Origin: CADCUY01 sp964242735
GTDB lineage: Bacteria; Actinomycetota; Actinomycetes; Actinomycetales; Quadrisphaeraceae
Length of the DNA: 64,000 bases
Direction: 5' to 3'
Assembly: GCA_964242735.1 (NCBI GenBank)
Contig: CAXTAK010000011.1
Coordinates: 54,541-118,540 of the forward strand
Shown: positions 45,255 through 54,287 of the stretch, piece by piece
Layout of the letters: every line of letters begins with the position of its first letter
Numbering within the stretch: position 1 is the stretch's first letter
Made by a program: the position numbers and the translations under genes
The notes under the pieces: model-generated
Database searches by the model: none
Told to the model about the DNA's origin: nothing
What the model saw: only the letters and a program-made list of their open reading frames with translations

Positions 45255-46553
45255 TCACTCCTCGCGCTGACCGAGCACCACGGCGACCTGGATGACCGCG
45301 CCGTCGCGGACGACGGTCAGCTCCACCTCGTCACCGGGGGCGTGCTCGCGCACCTGCGCGGTGAGGGACTCCGCGCCGGCCACGGCCTCCCCGTCGACGG
45401 CGGTCACCTGGTCACCGGCGGCCAGACCCGCCCCGGCGGCGGGGCTGCCCGCCACGACGGTGGCGACGTCCGCGGACTGCCGGGCCTGCCCGTCAGCGGT
45501 GGCGGTGCCGTCCTGCAGACCCACCCCGAGCTGGGCGTGCGCGGCGGTGCCGTCGGTGACCAGCTCGCTGGCGATGCGCTGCGCCTCGTCGCCGGGGATG
45601 GCGAAGCCGAGGCCCACCGAGGCGCCGGTGCTGGAGGCGATGGAGGAGTTGATGCCGATGACCGTTCCCGCGGCGTCCACCAGCGGGCCACCGGAGTTGC
45701 CGGGGTTGATCGCCGCGTCGGTCTGCAGGGCGTTGGTCACCACCGGCTCGCTGCCCTGCCCGGAGGTGCCGGGGACCCGCTGCGCGCCGGAGCCGCTGTC
45801 GGAGGTCGTCACGGGCCGGTCGGTGGCCGAGATGATGCCGGTGGTCACGGTGTCGGACAGGCCCAGGGGGTTCCCCACGGCCATCACCTGCTGACCGACC
45901 TCGACGGCGTCGGAGCTGCCGAACGCCGCGGGCACCAGGTCGTCGGGGGCGCCGGTGATGGACAGGACCGCGAGGTCGGTGCTGGCGTCGGTGCCCACGG
46001 TCGTGGCCCCGTAGAGGCGCCCGTCGGAGAGGGCGACGCGGATGTCGGCGCCCGCGCCCGCCGCGGTGGCGACGTGGGCGTTGGTCAGCACGTGGCCCTC
46101 AGCGTCGAGGACCACACCGGTGCCCTCACCGCCCGCAGAGCCGGCAGGGCCGCCAGCGCCGGAGGAGACCTGGATGGTCACCACGGAGGGGCGCACGGCG
46201 TCCGCGACGGTGTTCCAGTCGACGGCGCCGGTGAGGGGGACGGAGGCGGTGCTGCCCGTGCCGGACCCGAACGCGGACCCGGTCGCGGCGGCGGGGGTGG
46301 TGACGGCGACTGAGCTGGCGGCGTCGGCGGGGTCGTCGACGGCGGTGAGCACCGCGGCGGTGCCGCCCGCGGCGAGCACGGCCGCGAGCACCGCGGAACC
46401 CAGCACCCCACCCCATCCCGGACCGCGGCGGCGGGGTCGCGCCGGCTCCGCCGTCCAGGACGCCGGTGAGGGGGACGGCGGGGTGCCACCGGGCGCCGCG
46501 GCGTGCGGGCTCGGGGTCGAGTCGGTGGCCGGGTGGGTCAGCATCTCGCTCAT
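45255..46553 (-). CDS. S1C family serine protease with PDZ domain (HtrA/DegP-like)
   Basis: 432 residues. A cytoplasmic Pro-rich N-terminus (about 50 residues) and one transmembrane helix (GVLGSAVLAAVLAAGGTAAVL) lead to an extracytoplasmic trypsin-like domain. The catalytic His is in HVLTNAHVA, Asp in DASTDLAVLSI and Ser in NPGNSGGPLVDAAG. The C-terminal PDZ is QLGVGLQDG through VTAVDGEAVAGAESL. The anchor plus HtrA layout matches actinobacterial HtrA/PepD-type envelope quality-control proteases. ATG 46553 has CACCCT 6 nt before it and no Shine-Dalgarno. Leftward with GNAT and chemoreceptor genes upstream. Confidence 0.93.
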   Translation of the reverse strand: MSEMLTHPATDSTPSPHAAAPGGTPPSPSPASWTAEPARPRRRGPGWGGVLGSAVLAAVLAAGGTAAVLTAVDDPADAASSVAVTTPAAATGSAFGSGTGSTASVPLTGAVDWNTVADAVRPSVVTIQVSSGAGGPAGSAGGEGTGVVLDAEGHVLTNAHVATAAGAGADIRVALSDGRLYGATTVGTDASTDLAVLSITGAPDDLVPAAFGSSDAVEVGQQVMAVGNPLGLSDTVTTGIISATDRPVTTSDSGSGAQRVPGTSGQGSEPVVTNALQTDAAINPGNSGGPLVDAAGTVIGINSSIASSTGASVGLGFAIPGDEAQRIASELVTDGTAAHAQLGVGLQDGTATADGQARQSADVATVVAGSPAAGAGLAAGDQVTAVDGEAVAGAESLTAQVREHAPGDEVELTVVRDGAVIQVAVVLGQREE

Positions 46554-46647
46554 GCCCCCAGGGTGGGCGGCGGTGCTGTGCAGGCCGTGGGCGATGCCTG
46601 GGCGTCGGCTGGGAGTCCGCTGCGCGCGGCGGTGCCTCAGCGGCGCG

Positions 46648-47262
46648 TCAGCTGCCGGGTGCCCGCCCGGAGCGGGCCGCCGCCAACCGGTGGACCAGGC
46701 CGCTGCGCACCGCGGGCCACTCGCTGTCGAGGACGGAGAAGACGACCGTGTCGCGGAGGATCCCATCGGGCGTCCGCGAGTGCTGGCGCAGCACGCCGTC
46801 CTGCTTGGCCCCGAGCCGGGCGATGGCCTCCCGGGACTGCTGGTTCATCCACGAGGTGCGGAACTCCACCGCGATGCACCCCAGCGCCTCGAACGCGTGG
46901 GTCAGCAGCAGCAGCTTGCTCTCGGTGTTGGTGCCGGTGCGCTGGGCGGAGCGCGCGTTCCACGTCGACCCGATCTCCACGCGCCGGTCGTCCGCGTCGG
47001 CGTTCATGTACGTGGTCATCCCGATGACCGCGCCGGTGTCGGTGCGGCGCGCGGTGAACGGCAGCATCGTGCCGACGCGCTGCAGGGCGAGGCGCCGCTC
47101 GATCTCAGCGCCCATGGCCTCCGGGGTCGGGATGCGGGTGTACCAGAGCTCCCAGAGGCGGCCGTCGCGGACCGCGGCCACCAGCTCGTCGTGGTGGTCG
47201 TGGGCGAGGGGCTCCAGGGCGACGAGGGAGCCGGTCAGCCGCACCGGGTCGAGGAACGGCAC
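46648..47262 (-). CDS. GNAT family N-acetyltransferase (RimJ/RimL-like)
   Basis: 204 residues. N-terminal LVALEPLAHDHHDELVAAVRDG and LWYTRIPTPEAMGAEIERRL; then TDTGAVIGMTTYMNADADDRRVEIGSTW; the acetyl-CoA-binding stretch around SAQRTGTNTESKLLLLTHAFEALG; and the closing VEFRTSWMNQQSREAIARLGAKQDG. The family typically acetylates protein or peptide amino groups or small amines; substrate unknown. GTG 47262 has TACCGT exactly 6 nt before it and no Shine-Dalgarno, supporting a leaderless start. Stands between the chemoreceptor and the protease. Confidence 0.9.
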   Translation of the reverse strand: MPFLDPVRLTGSLVALEPLAHDHHDELVAAVRDGRLWELWYTRIPTPEAMGAEIERRLALQRVGTMLPFTARRTDTGAVIGMTTYMNADADDRRVEIGSTWNARSAQRTGTNTESKLLLLTHAFEALGCIAVEFRTSWMNQQSREAIARLGAKQDGVLRQHSRTPDGILRDTVVFSVLDSEWPAVRSGLVHRLAAARSGRAPGS

Positions 47263-47301
47263 CCCCGCACGGTAGCGCCGCTGCCTCCGGTGCTCGGGCT
47301 G

Positions 47302-49290
47302 TCAGGGCAGGGTGAACCGGGCCACCAGCGCCCCGAGGTCGTCGGTGATCGTGCCCACCGCGCCGACCGTCCGGCGGGTGGCGGCGGTCGAGCGCGCGGT
47401 GGACTCCGCGGCCTCGGCGACGCTGGCGACGTGGGCGCTGACGCTGGAGGCCCCCGACGCGGCACGCGCGACGTTGCGGCCCATCTCCTCGGTGGTGGCG
47501 CTCTGCTCCTCCACGGCGCTGGCGATGGTGGTCTGGTGGTCGTGGACGCGGGCCACGACGGCGGTGATGTCACCGATGGCCCCGGCGGCGTCCGCGCTCT
47601 GGACCTGCACCTGCACGATCTGCGCGGTGATCTCCTCCGTGGCCCGGGCCGTGGCCTGTGCGAGGTCCTTGACCTCACCGGCCACCACCGCGAACCCCTT
47701 CCCGGCCTCGCCCGCCCGGGCCGCCTCGATGGTGGCGTTGAGGGCGAGCAGGTTCGTCTGCGCGGCGATGGAGCTGATGACGGCCACCACCGCACCGATC
47801 TCGCGGGAGCTGTCACCGAGGCGGCCGACGGTCTCGGTGGTCGCTGCAGCGGTGGCCATGGCGGCGGTGACCGTCTGCGCGGCCTCCGAGGCGCTGTGGG
47901 CGATCTCGCGGATGCTCGCGCCCATCTCCTGTGCGCCGCTGGCCACCGCGGCCACCTCCGCGGAGACGTCGCCCGTGGTGGTGCCGGCGGCGCTGGCCAG
48001 GCCCGTGCTCCGCTCGGCGTCGGCGGCCACCTGGTCGGCCAGGGCCCGCAGGTCGCGAGAGGCCTCGCTCAGGTCGACGGTGCGCCCGCGCACGGCGACG
48101 AGGAGGTCGGCGATGTCCCCCACGGAGCGGTTGAGCGCGGCGGCCAGGCGCCGCACCTCGCTGGGGCCGGCGTCCTCGGGCAGCCGGGGTCGCAGGTCAC
48201 CCCCGGCGACCTGCTCGAGCACCCCCACGGCGCGGTCCAGGGGCCGGGTCAGGGCGCGCGCCACGACGGTCGCCGCTGCGGCGGCGAGCGCCGCGACGAC
48301 CACGGCCACCGCCACCAGCGCGCGCAGCAGCGCCGATGCCGGGGCCACGGCGCCGGCGAGGTCCTGGGTCAGCAGCACCCCCCAGCCGTAACCCTCGAAG
48401 CCGAGCGCCCCCTGGGAGGCCGACCACCCCATCACCCGCTCGTCGCCGCCGATGACGCCCGTGCCGCTGCCCGACCGGCCCGCCGCCAGGTCGCGGGCGG
48501 CCGGCAGGCCGGCGGCGACCAGGTCGTCCTCGCCGGCGCCGGGACCGGAGAGCACCAGCCCGTCCCTGCTCAGCAGCTGCGCGCTCGCCTCGATGCCCCG
48601 CTCGGCCATGCCGGCGCCCTGCTCCTCCACGATCTGGTCGACCACCCGTGGCCACGAGGCCCAGTTGACCCACACGCGCGCCGCCGCGCCGTCCGCGCCG
48701 TAGACGGGAGCGGCGAAGACCAGGGAGAGGTGCTCGCGGCCGGTGGCGGCGGTCACCAGCGGGTCGACCTCGGCGTCGCCCACGTACGTCTGACCCGGCT
48801 CCAGGGACAGCACCTCGGCGAACCAGGCCCGCTGCGACAGGTCCGCGGCGGCCACCGCGGTGGTGTCGACGGCCTCGCCGTCGCCGGTGGCGGTGTTGCC
48901 CGCGACCACGGTGCCGTCGGCCTCGACCACCACGAGGAGGTCGTAGACGCCGTACGTGGGGCTGTAGAAGTCGGCGAGCTGCTGGACGGCGGCCGCCTCG
49001 CCGCTCGCGTCGGGGTTGACCGCGAAGGCCTGCACGTCGCCGTACCGCTCGAAGAGGTTCCGGTCGACCTTCTCGATGATGGAGCGGGCCTCGGACTGCA
49101 GCAGCTCACCGGAGTTCTCCCGCCAGTCGGTGACGCTGCGCTGCCAGGCGTACCCGCCCATCGCGAGCAGGGGCAGCACCGAGGCGGCGATGACCACGGC
49201 GACGAGCAGGGTGCGCAGCGACAGGGCGTGCGGGCGGCGCGGCGACAGCGTGCGGGCGCCGGAGGGCTGCTGCTGCGGAAGGGAGGGCAC
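47302..49290 (-). CDS. methyl-accepting chemotaxis protein
   Basis: About 662 residues from GTG 49290. TM1 (TLLVAVVIAASVLPLLAMGG) is near residue 30. An extracytoplasmic Cache-like sensor of about 260 residues follows (YGVYDLLVVVEADGTVVAGN, LSQRAWFAEVLSLEPGQTYVGD). Then TM2 (LVAVAVVVAALAAAAATVV), HAMP, and the signalling domain with the hairpin tip AAQTNLLALNATIEAARAGE and GKGFAVVAGEVKDLA. No che genes are in the window, so its kinase partner is elsewhere. No obvious Shine-Dalgarno at the GTG; the start could be slightly upstream. Confidence 0.93.
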   Translation of the reverse strand: MPSLPQQQPSGARTLSPRRPHALSLRTLLVAVVIAASVLPLLAMGGYAWQRSVTDWRENSGELLQSEARSIIEKVDRNLFERYGDVQAFAVNPDASGEAAAVQQLADFYSPTYGVYDLLVVVEADGTVVAGNTATGDGEAVDTTAVAAADLSQRAWFAEVLSLEPGQTYVGDAEVDPLVTAATGREHLSLVFAAPVYGADGAAARVWVNWASWPRVVDQIVEEQGAGMAERGIEASAQLLSRDGLVLSGPGAGEDDLVAAGLPAARDLAAGRSGSGTGVIGGDERVMGWSASQGALGFEGYGWGVLLTQDLAGAVAPASALLRALVAVAVVVAALAAAAATVVARALTRPLDRAVGVLEQVAGGDLRPRLPEDAGPSEVRRLAAALNRSVGDIADLLVAVRGRTVDLSEASRDLRALADQVAADAERSTGLASAAGTTTGDVSAEVAAVASGAQEMGASIREIAHSASEAAQTVTAAMATAAATTETVGRLGDSSREIGAVVAVISSIAAQTNLLALNATIEAARAGEAGKGFAVVAGEVKDLAQATARATEEITAQIVQVQVQSADAAGAIGDITAVVARVHDHQTTIASAVEEQSATTEEMGRNVARAASGASSVSAHVASVAEAAESTARSTAATRRTVGAVGTITDDLGALVARFTLP

Positions 49291-49461
49291 ACCGGCCCAT
49301 CGGCACGCGCGCACCCGACTTGAGGGTGGTGGGGGTGGGCGCGGGTCAGCCCGGCGCGGGACCGGGGCGGGCGCCGCCCGGCCGCGGCGGGCCGGGGCTT
49401 CGACTCCCCCCCGAAACGGCGCGTAACACCCACGAATCACTCGCCGAGCAGTGTCCGCCCC

Positions 49462-50871
49462 ATGGATCCCCACGACGCCACCACCACCACCGCCGCCCGC
49501 GCCACCCGCGACCTCCTGGTGCGCGGGGTAGGCCGGCGCCGGTTCCTCCAGGCCGCCACCGCGCTCGGCGGCGGCGCCGCCCTACCGGTGGCCGGCGCCG
49601 CCACGGCCGCCGCGAGCGGCGGGCACCCGGCGTCCCGCCGGCGCGACGGGCGCGTCGAGGTGCCCGAGCGGCCCCTGCAGCCCGGAGAGGGCCGCATCGA
49701 CGGCGACCACTACCTGCCCTCAGCGGTCGACGCGGTGCGCTGGGGGTACGTGCCCAGCGTCGGCGCGGCCCCGGCCCTGACCATGGCCTCGGGGCAGACG
49801 GTGACCATCGACGCCGTCTCCCACGAGGGCATCCTCGAGGACCAGGGCCGGGACCCGCTGACCTGGTTCGGCGGCTACGACGTCCCCGCCGACGGGGTGC
49901 TGCGAGACGCCGTCGACATCGCCCGCGGCTACACCCGCACCCCCCGGGACTTCGACCGGGACGGCCCGCACGTCGTCACCGGCCCGGTCTTCGTCGAGGG
50001 TGCGGAGCCCGGGGACGTGCTGAAGGTCGAGACGACGTCGGCACTGCTGCGGGTGCCCTACGGGGTGGTCTCCAGCCGGCACGGCAAGGGGTCGCTGCCG
50101 CGGCTCGCCGACGGCTCACCCGCCGCCGGGATCACGCTCGAGGAGGTGATGCCGCCGGTGGCCACCGACGGCCGCGCCACCGGCGACCCGCGGCGGTACG
50201 GCAACGTCTCGACGTTCACCGCCGTGCGCGAGGCGCGCGACGGCACCGGGGCCCAGGGCGTGATGGGCTGGGACGGCGGGGAGCTGGCGTTCCCGCTGAC
50301 GCCGTTCTTCGGGATGATGGGCGTCGCGTACCTCGGAGCGGGCGCCGAGACCGACCCGCTGCTGAACTCCATCCCCCCGACGCTGGGCGGCGGCAACATC
50401 GACATCCGGCTGCTGGGCGTGGGCTCCACGTTCTACCTGCCGGTGACCTCGCCCGGCGCGCTGTTCTACGTCGGCGACCCGCACATGGCCATGGGCGACG
50501 GCGAGGTGGCGCTGACCGCGATGGAGGGCTCCCTGCGCGGCACCTTCCGGCTCACCGCGTGCAAGCCGGGCTCCGGCGACGCCCCCGCGGTGGCCTTCGG
50601 GTACCCCTTCGCCGAGACCGACGACGCGTGGGTGCCGATCGGGCTGTCGGACCCCGACGGCGCCGCCGGGGGCGGGCAGGGCAGCGACCTGGACGTCGCG
50701 ATGCGCCGCGCCGTGGTCAACGCCCTGGACTTCCTCGAGGGCGAGCTGGGGGTGGAGCGCTCGGTGGCGTACGCGTACCTCTCCGCGGCGGCGGACTTCA
50801 CCATCAGCCAGGTCGTCGACCGCACCGTCGGCGTCCACGGGGTCCTGCGGAAGGCGCACTTCGGGCGCTGA
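49462..50871 (+). CDS. Tat-exported acetamidase/formamidase family protein
   Basis: 469 residues. The N-terminus carries a twin-arginine signal, GRRRFLQAATALGGGAALPVAG, at residues 24-45, so it is probably exported folded. The FmdA/AmdA fold is recognised from YDVPADGVLRDAVDIARGYTR, PGDVLKVETT, IPPTLGGGNIDIRLLGVGS and PGALFYVGDPHMAMGDGEVALTAMEG. Cytoplasmic relatives hydrolyse formamide or acetamide; exported versions have unknown substrates. ATG 49462 is the start that places the RR motif correctly. Flanked by a chemoreceptor gene (divergent) and a MerR regulator. Confidence 0.9.
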   Translation: MDPHDATTTTAARATRDLLVRGVGRRRFLQAATALGGGAALPVAGAATAAASGGHPASRRRDGRVEVPERPLQPGEGRIDGDHYLPSAVDAVRWGYVPSVGAAPALTMASGQTVTIDAVSHEGILEDQGRDPLTWFGGYDVPADGVLRDAVDIARGYTRTPRDFDRDGPHVVTGPVFVEGAEPGDVLKVETTSALLRVPYGVVSSRHGKGSLPRLADGSPAAGITLEEVMPPVATDGRATGDPRRYGNVSTFTAVREARDGTGAQGVMGWDGGELAFPLTPFFGMMGVAYLGAGAETDPLLNSIPPTLGGGNIDIRLLGVGSTFYLPVTSPGALFYVGDPHMAMGDGEVALTAMEGSLRGTFRLTACKPGSGDAPAVAFGYPFAETDDAWVPIGLSDPDGAAGGGQGSDLDVAMRRAVVNALDFLEGELGVERSVAYAYLSAAADFTISQVVDRTVGVHGVLRKAHFGR

Positions 50872-50920
50872 GCGGAGGGCCGTCGACCGGCGTTCGGGTC
50901 AAGACCCTGCACCGGTGCAC

Positions 50921-50957
50921 GACACGCCGCTGGCGAGAGGTCGCTCGGCGGCGTGTC
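50921..50957 (+). terminator. possible stem-loop between the amidase and MerR genes
   Basis: 10-bp perfect stem (50921-50930 with 50948-50957), 17-nt loop, 50 nt after the amidase stop. Confidence 0.4.
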
Positions 50958-50986
50958 GCTCACTCGTGCAGAGTCCTGATCCGCCG

Positions 50987-51017
50987 TTGACCCTGCCCCG
51001 GGGGGAGGGCCCACGCT
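50987..51017 (+). promoter_or_regulatory. MerR-type promoter with 19-bp spacer
   Basis: TTGACC at 50987 and CACGCT at 51012 are separated by 19 bp, the long spacer typical of promoters untwisted by MerR regulators. CACGCT is 6 nt before GTG 51024, so the transcript would be leaderless and autoregulated. Confidence 0.5.
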
Positions 51018-51023
51018 GACCGG

Positions 51024-51857
51024 GTGATGAACATCGGAGCCTTCGCCCAGCTGACCGGACTCAGCGTCAAGGCGCTGCGGCTCTACGACGAGCAGGGCCT
51101 GCTGGTACCCGCCTCGGTCGACCCGTGGTCGCGCTACCGGCGCTACGCGGCCAGCCAGCTGACGTCCGCGGTGCGCCTGAAGGCGCTCCGCGAGGCCGGC
51201 GTCCCGCTGGCCGAGGCGGCGCGGGCGCTGGGCGGCCCGGCGGAGGCGGAGGAGTCGCTCGCTCGGCACCGGGTCCGCGTCGCCGCGGAGCGCGCCAGCC
51301 AGGACGCGGCCCTCGGCGTCCTCGACGAGCTCGTGGGCCACGGCGCGCAGGAGTGGGACGTGCAGGAGCGGTGGGCGCAGGCCCAGCCGTGGGTCGGTGT
51401 GGTGATGCCCGTCGACCCTGCCGACGACGAGGAGCAGGCCACCGAGCGGGCCAACGGCGCCTTCGCCGCCTTGTGGCGTGCCCTGGCAGCGGAGGGCGTC
51501 GCCCCGACCGGGCCGTTCTGGTCGTCGTTCCGGGTCGACGCGGACGACGAGGAGGCCGTGGAGGCGCTGTGCTGCTACCCGGTCGCCCGCCCGCTCCCGC
51601 AGGACTGGGGGCTGGACGGGTACGAGGTGGTGACCGGCCAGGTCCCCGCCGGGCCCGAGCTGGCGCTGCGGTGGCGCTACGACCAGCCGTCCGGGCACGT
51701 CGACGGCACCCAGCACCCCGCGATGATCGCGCTGCTCGTCGAGGCCGAGCGCCGCGGCGCGGACCTCGACTGGCTCAGCCTCCGCCAGGTCGGCGCGATC
51801 GAGGACGGACAGGTCGTGGGCATGGACGTGACCGCCTCGCTCACCGCTGGCGTGTGA
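51024..51857 (+). CDS. MerR family transcriptional regulator with GyrI-like C-terminal domain
   Basis: 277 residues. The winged-HTH MNIGAFAQLTGLSVKALRLYDEQGLLVPASVD is at the N-terminus, followed by RYRRYAASQLTSAVRLKALREAG. A coiled linker follows. The C-terminal 150 residues (VMPVDPADDEEQATERANGAF, FWSSFRVDADDEEAVEALCCYPVA) resemble GyrI-like/AraC effector-binding domains as in BmrR. Ligand unknown. GTG 51024 is preferred over ATG 51027 because of the -10 spacing. It may control its own promoter. Confidence 0.85.
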   Translation: MMNIGAFAQLTGLSVKALRLYDEQGLLVPASVDPWSRYRRYAASQLTSAVRLKALREAGVPLAEAARALGGPAEAEESLARHRVRVAAERASQDAALGVLDELVGHGAQEWDVQERWAQAQPWVGVVMPVDPADDEEQATERANGAFAALWRALAAEGVAPTGPFWSSFRVDADDEEAVEALCCYPVARPLPQDWGLDGYEVVTGQVPAGPELALRWRYDQPSGHVDGTQHPAMIALLVEAERRGADLDWLSLRQVGAIEDGQVVGMDVTASLTAGV

Positions 51858-51946
51858 GCCCCACAGCTCCGCCGTGCCTGCTGCTGCTGCGGCGTCGTCG
51901 GCGTGCCATCACCGGTGGTCGCTGTCCGAGGATGGTCGGACCATGG

Positions 51947-52207
51947 GTGCAGATCGCACGCACCTGTGCTCATCGCCCGAAGACCCTGCAGATCCGCAAC
52001 GTCCCGGACGACGTGCACCGCATCCTGGAGGTCCGCGCGGCGCAGGAGGGCCGCTCCCTCTCCGAGCTGGCGCTCGAGGAGCTGCGGCGCGTGGCGGCGC
52101 TCCCCAGCCGCGAGGAGTGGCTCGCGCGGCTGGCCGAGCGGGAACCGGTGGAGCTCACCGAATCGGCGGCCGACGCGGTGAGGGCGCTGCGCGAGGACCG
52201 CGGGTGA
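51947..52207 (+). CDS. FitA-like ribbon-helix-helix antitoxin
   Basis: 86 residues from GTG 51947 (ATG 51932 is also possible). KTLQIRNVPDDVHRILEVRAAQEGRSLSELALEEL is the RHH DNA-binding domain of FitA/VapB-type antitoxins, and the C-terminal LPSREEWLARLAEREPVEL tail is the toxin-binding part. Antitoxins of this family usually begin at the residue before KTLQIRN; here 11-12 extra residues precede it, so the start is uncertain. Its stop overlaps the toxin start by 4 nt (GTGA). Expected to autorepress the pair. Confidence 0.82.
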   Translation: MQIARTCAHRPKTLQIRNVPDDVHRILEVRAAQEGRSLSELALEELRRVAALPSREEWLARLAEREPVELTESAADAVRALREDRG

Positions 52208-52755
52208 TCGTCCTCGACGCCTCCGCGGTGGTCGACGTCCTGTTGCGCACTCCGGTCGGGCTGCGCGTGGCGGAGAGGATCTCGGACCGCGGGCTGTCCT
52301 GGCACGCCGTGCACCTGCTCGGCGCGGAGGTGACCCACGTGCTCCGCCGCGAGGTCCAGCGGGGCGAGATCACGGTGCGCCGCGGCGAGGAGGCCCTCGC
52401 CGACCACCTCGGGCTCCGGATCGACCGCCACGGGCACGAGCCGCTGCTCCGCCGCGTCTGGGAGCTCCGGGAGGACCTCTCGGCCTACGACGCCCTGTAC
52501 GTCGCGCTCGCCGAGAGCCTCCGCGCCCCGCTCGTCACCACCGACGCCCGCCTCGCCGGCGCGCCGGGCCACCGGGCGGTCGTTCGAGGTCGTCACCGCG
52601 GGCTGAGCGGGCGGGCGCAGCCCTACGGCTCCGTGCTGCCGGCGGTGACGTCGTCCGCGTCGACGATGCGGTACGCGTACCCCTGCTCGGCGAGGAAGCG
52701 CTGGCGGTGCGCGGCGAAGTCCTGGTCGAGGGTGTCGCGCGCGACCACGGTGTAG
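52204..52755 (+). CDS. VapC-family PIN-domain toxin, apparent C-terminal frameshift
   Basis: PIN ribonuclease. VIVLDASAVVDVLLR carries the first Asp, GAEVTHVLRRE the Glu, LSAYDALYVALAE the third acidic residue, and LVTTDARLAGAPGH the last Asp, so the active site is complete within 125 residues. After GHRAVV the frame runs on for 50 residues antisense to the helicase gene, which is not VapC-like. One base fewer near 52578-52582 would give FEVVTAG and a stop at 52604-52606, the normal family end. The natural gene is probably 52204-52606. Confidence 0.82.
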   Translation: MIVLDASAVVDVLLRTPVGLRVAERISDRGLSWHAVHLLGAEVTHVLRREVQRGEITVRRGEEALADHLGLRIDRHGHEPLLRRVWELREDLSAYDALYVALAESLRAPLVTTDARLAGAPGHRAVVRGRHRGLSGRAQPYGSVLPAVTSSASTMRYAYPCSARKRWRCAAKSWSRVSRATTV

Positions 52756-54287
52756 AACCGCGCGGTGCGCCCGTCGGCCTTCGGGCGCAGCACCCGCCCC
52801 AGGCGCTGCGCCTCCTCCTGGCGCGAGCCGAAGCTCCCCGACACCTGGATCGCCACCGACGCCTCGGGCAGGTCGATGGAGAAGTTCGCGACCTTGCTGA
52901 CCACCAGCACCGGCACCTCGCCCTGGCGGAACGCCTCGTAGAGGCGCTGGCGCTCCTTGACCGTCGTGTCCCCGGTGATCACCGGGGCGTCGAGGCGGGC
53001 GGACAGGTCCGCGAGCTGGTCGAGGTACTGCCCGATGACGAGGATGTGCTGGTCGGCGTGGGAGGCGACGAGCCGCTCGACCACCCGCGACTTGCTGTCC
53101 GACGTCGAGCACAGCCGGTACCGCTCCTCGGGCTCGGCCATCGCGTACGCGAGGCGCTCGCCGTCGGGCAGGGTGACGCGCACCTCGACGCAGTCCGCGG
53201 GCGCGATCCACCCCTGCGCCTCGATGTCCTTCCACGGCGCGTCGTAGCGCTTGGGCCCGATGAGGGAGAACACCTCGCCCTCGCGCCCGTCCTCGCGCAC
53301 CAGGGTCGCGGTCAGCCCCAGGCGCCGGCGGGCCTGCAGGTCGGCGGTCATCCGGAAGATCGGCGCGGGCAGCAGGTGCACCTCGTCGTAGAGGATCAGG
53401 CCCCAGTCGCGGGCGTCGAACAGCTCCAGGTGCGCGTACTCGCCCTTCCGCTTCGTGGTCACCACCTGGTACGTCGCGATGGTCACCGGGCGGACCTCCT
53501 TGCGGGAGCCGGAGTACTCCCCGATCTCGTCCTCCGTCAGCGATGTGCGGCGTAGCAGCTCGTCGCGCCACTGCCGGGCGCTGACGGTGTTGGTCACCAG
53601 GATCAGCGTCGTCGCCTTCGCCTTGGCCATCGCCCCGGCACCCACGATCGTCTTGCCCGCGCCGCAGGGCAGCACCACGACGCCGGACCCGCCGTCCCAG
53701 AAGCCGTCGACCGCCTCCGCCTGGTAGGGGCGCATCGACCAGCCGGTCTCGTCGAGCTCGATGGGGTGCGCCTCGCCGTCGACGTAGCCGGCGAGGTCCT
53801 CCGCGGGCCACCCGAGCTTGAGCAGCACCTGCTTGAGGTTGCCGCGCTCGGAGGGGTGGACGGCGACGGTCTCGACGTCGAGCCGCGCCCCCAGCAGCGG
53901 GGCGACCCTGCGGCTGCGCAGCACCTCCTCGAGCACCGGGACGTCGAGGGCGTGCAGCACCAGGCCGTGGGCGGGATCGACGCGCAGCTGCAGGCGCCCG
54001 TAGCGGTCCATCGTCTCGGCGACGTCGACGAGCAGCCCGTGGGGCACGGGGTAGCGGGAGTGCTCCAGCAGCGCGTCGACGACCTGCTCGGCGTCGTGGC
54101 CCGCGGCGCGCGCGTTCCACAGCCCCAGCGGGGTGATGCGGTACGTGTGCACGTGCTCCGGCGCCCGCTCCAGCTCGGCGAACGGGGCGATGGCCTTGCG
54201 CGCCGCGGGGGAGGTGGGGTGGTCGACCTCCAGCAGCAGGGTCTTGTCGGACTGGACGATCAGCGGGCCGGTGCCGTCACCGCTCAC
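52623..54287 (-). CDS. XPB/Ssl2-type DNA repair helicase
   Basis: 554 residues, superfamily 2. The N-terminal 180 residues are the bacterial XPB damage-recognition-like part (PLIVQSDKTLLLEVDHP). Motif I is VVLPCGAGKTIVGAGAMAKAK, motif Ia TLILVTNTVSARQW, DEVH box LILYDEVHLLPAP, motif III GLTATLVRED, motif V VSKVANFSIDLPEAS and motif VI RQEEAQRLGRVLRPK. A RED-like GREGEVF follows motif III. The family is the prokaryotic counterpart of TFIIH XPB. GTG 54287 overlaps the stop of the DUF4190 gene upstream. Convergent with the vapC gene. Confidence 0.94.
   Translation of the reverse strand: MSGDGTGPLIVQSDKTLLLEVDHPTSPAARKAIAPFAELERAPEHVHTYRITPLGLWNARAAGHDAEQVVDALLEHSRYPVPHGLLVDVAETMDRYGRLQLRVDPAHGLVLHALDVPVLEEVLRSRRVAPLLGARLDVETVAVHPSERGNLKQVLLKLGWPAEDLAGYVDGEAHPIELDETGWSMRPYQAEAVDGFWDGGSGVVVLPCGAGKTIVGAGAMAKAKATTLILVTNTVSARQWRDELLRRTSLTEDEIGEYSGSRKEVRPVTIATYQVVTTKRKGEYAHLELFDARDWGLILYDEVHLLPAPIFRMTADLQARRRLGLTATLVREDGREGEVFSLIGPKRYDAPWKDIEAQGWIAPADCVEVRVTLPDGERLAYAMAEPEERYRLCSTSDSKSRVVERLVASHADQHILVIGQYLDQLADLSARLDAPVITGDTTVKERQRLYEAFRQGEVPVLVVSKVANFSIDLPEASVAIQVSGSFGSRQEEAQRLGRVLRPKADGRTARFYTVVARDTLDQDFAAHRQRFLAEQGYAYRIVDADDVTAGSTEP

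Noticed and set aside
44811..46313. 500-codon rightward frame antisense to the protease
   Set aside because: A short part (SEDTGRLRALRSEIG) looks protein-like, but the frame has no stop before it runs antisense through the HtrA-like gene.
46042..49323. 1093-codon rightward frame antisense to GNAT and chemoreceptor
   Set aside because: Shadow composition; both antisense genes have clear domains.
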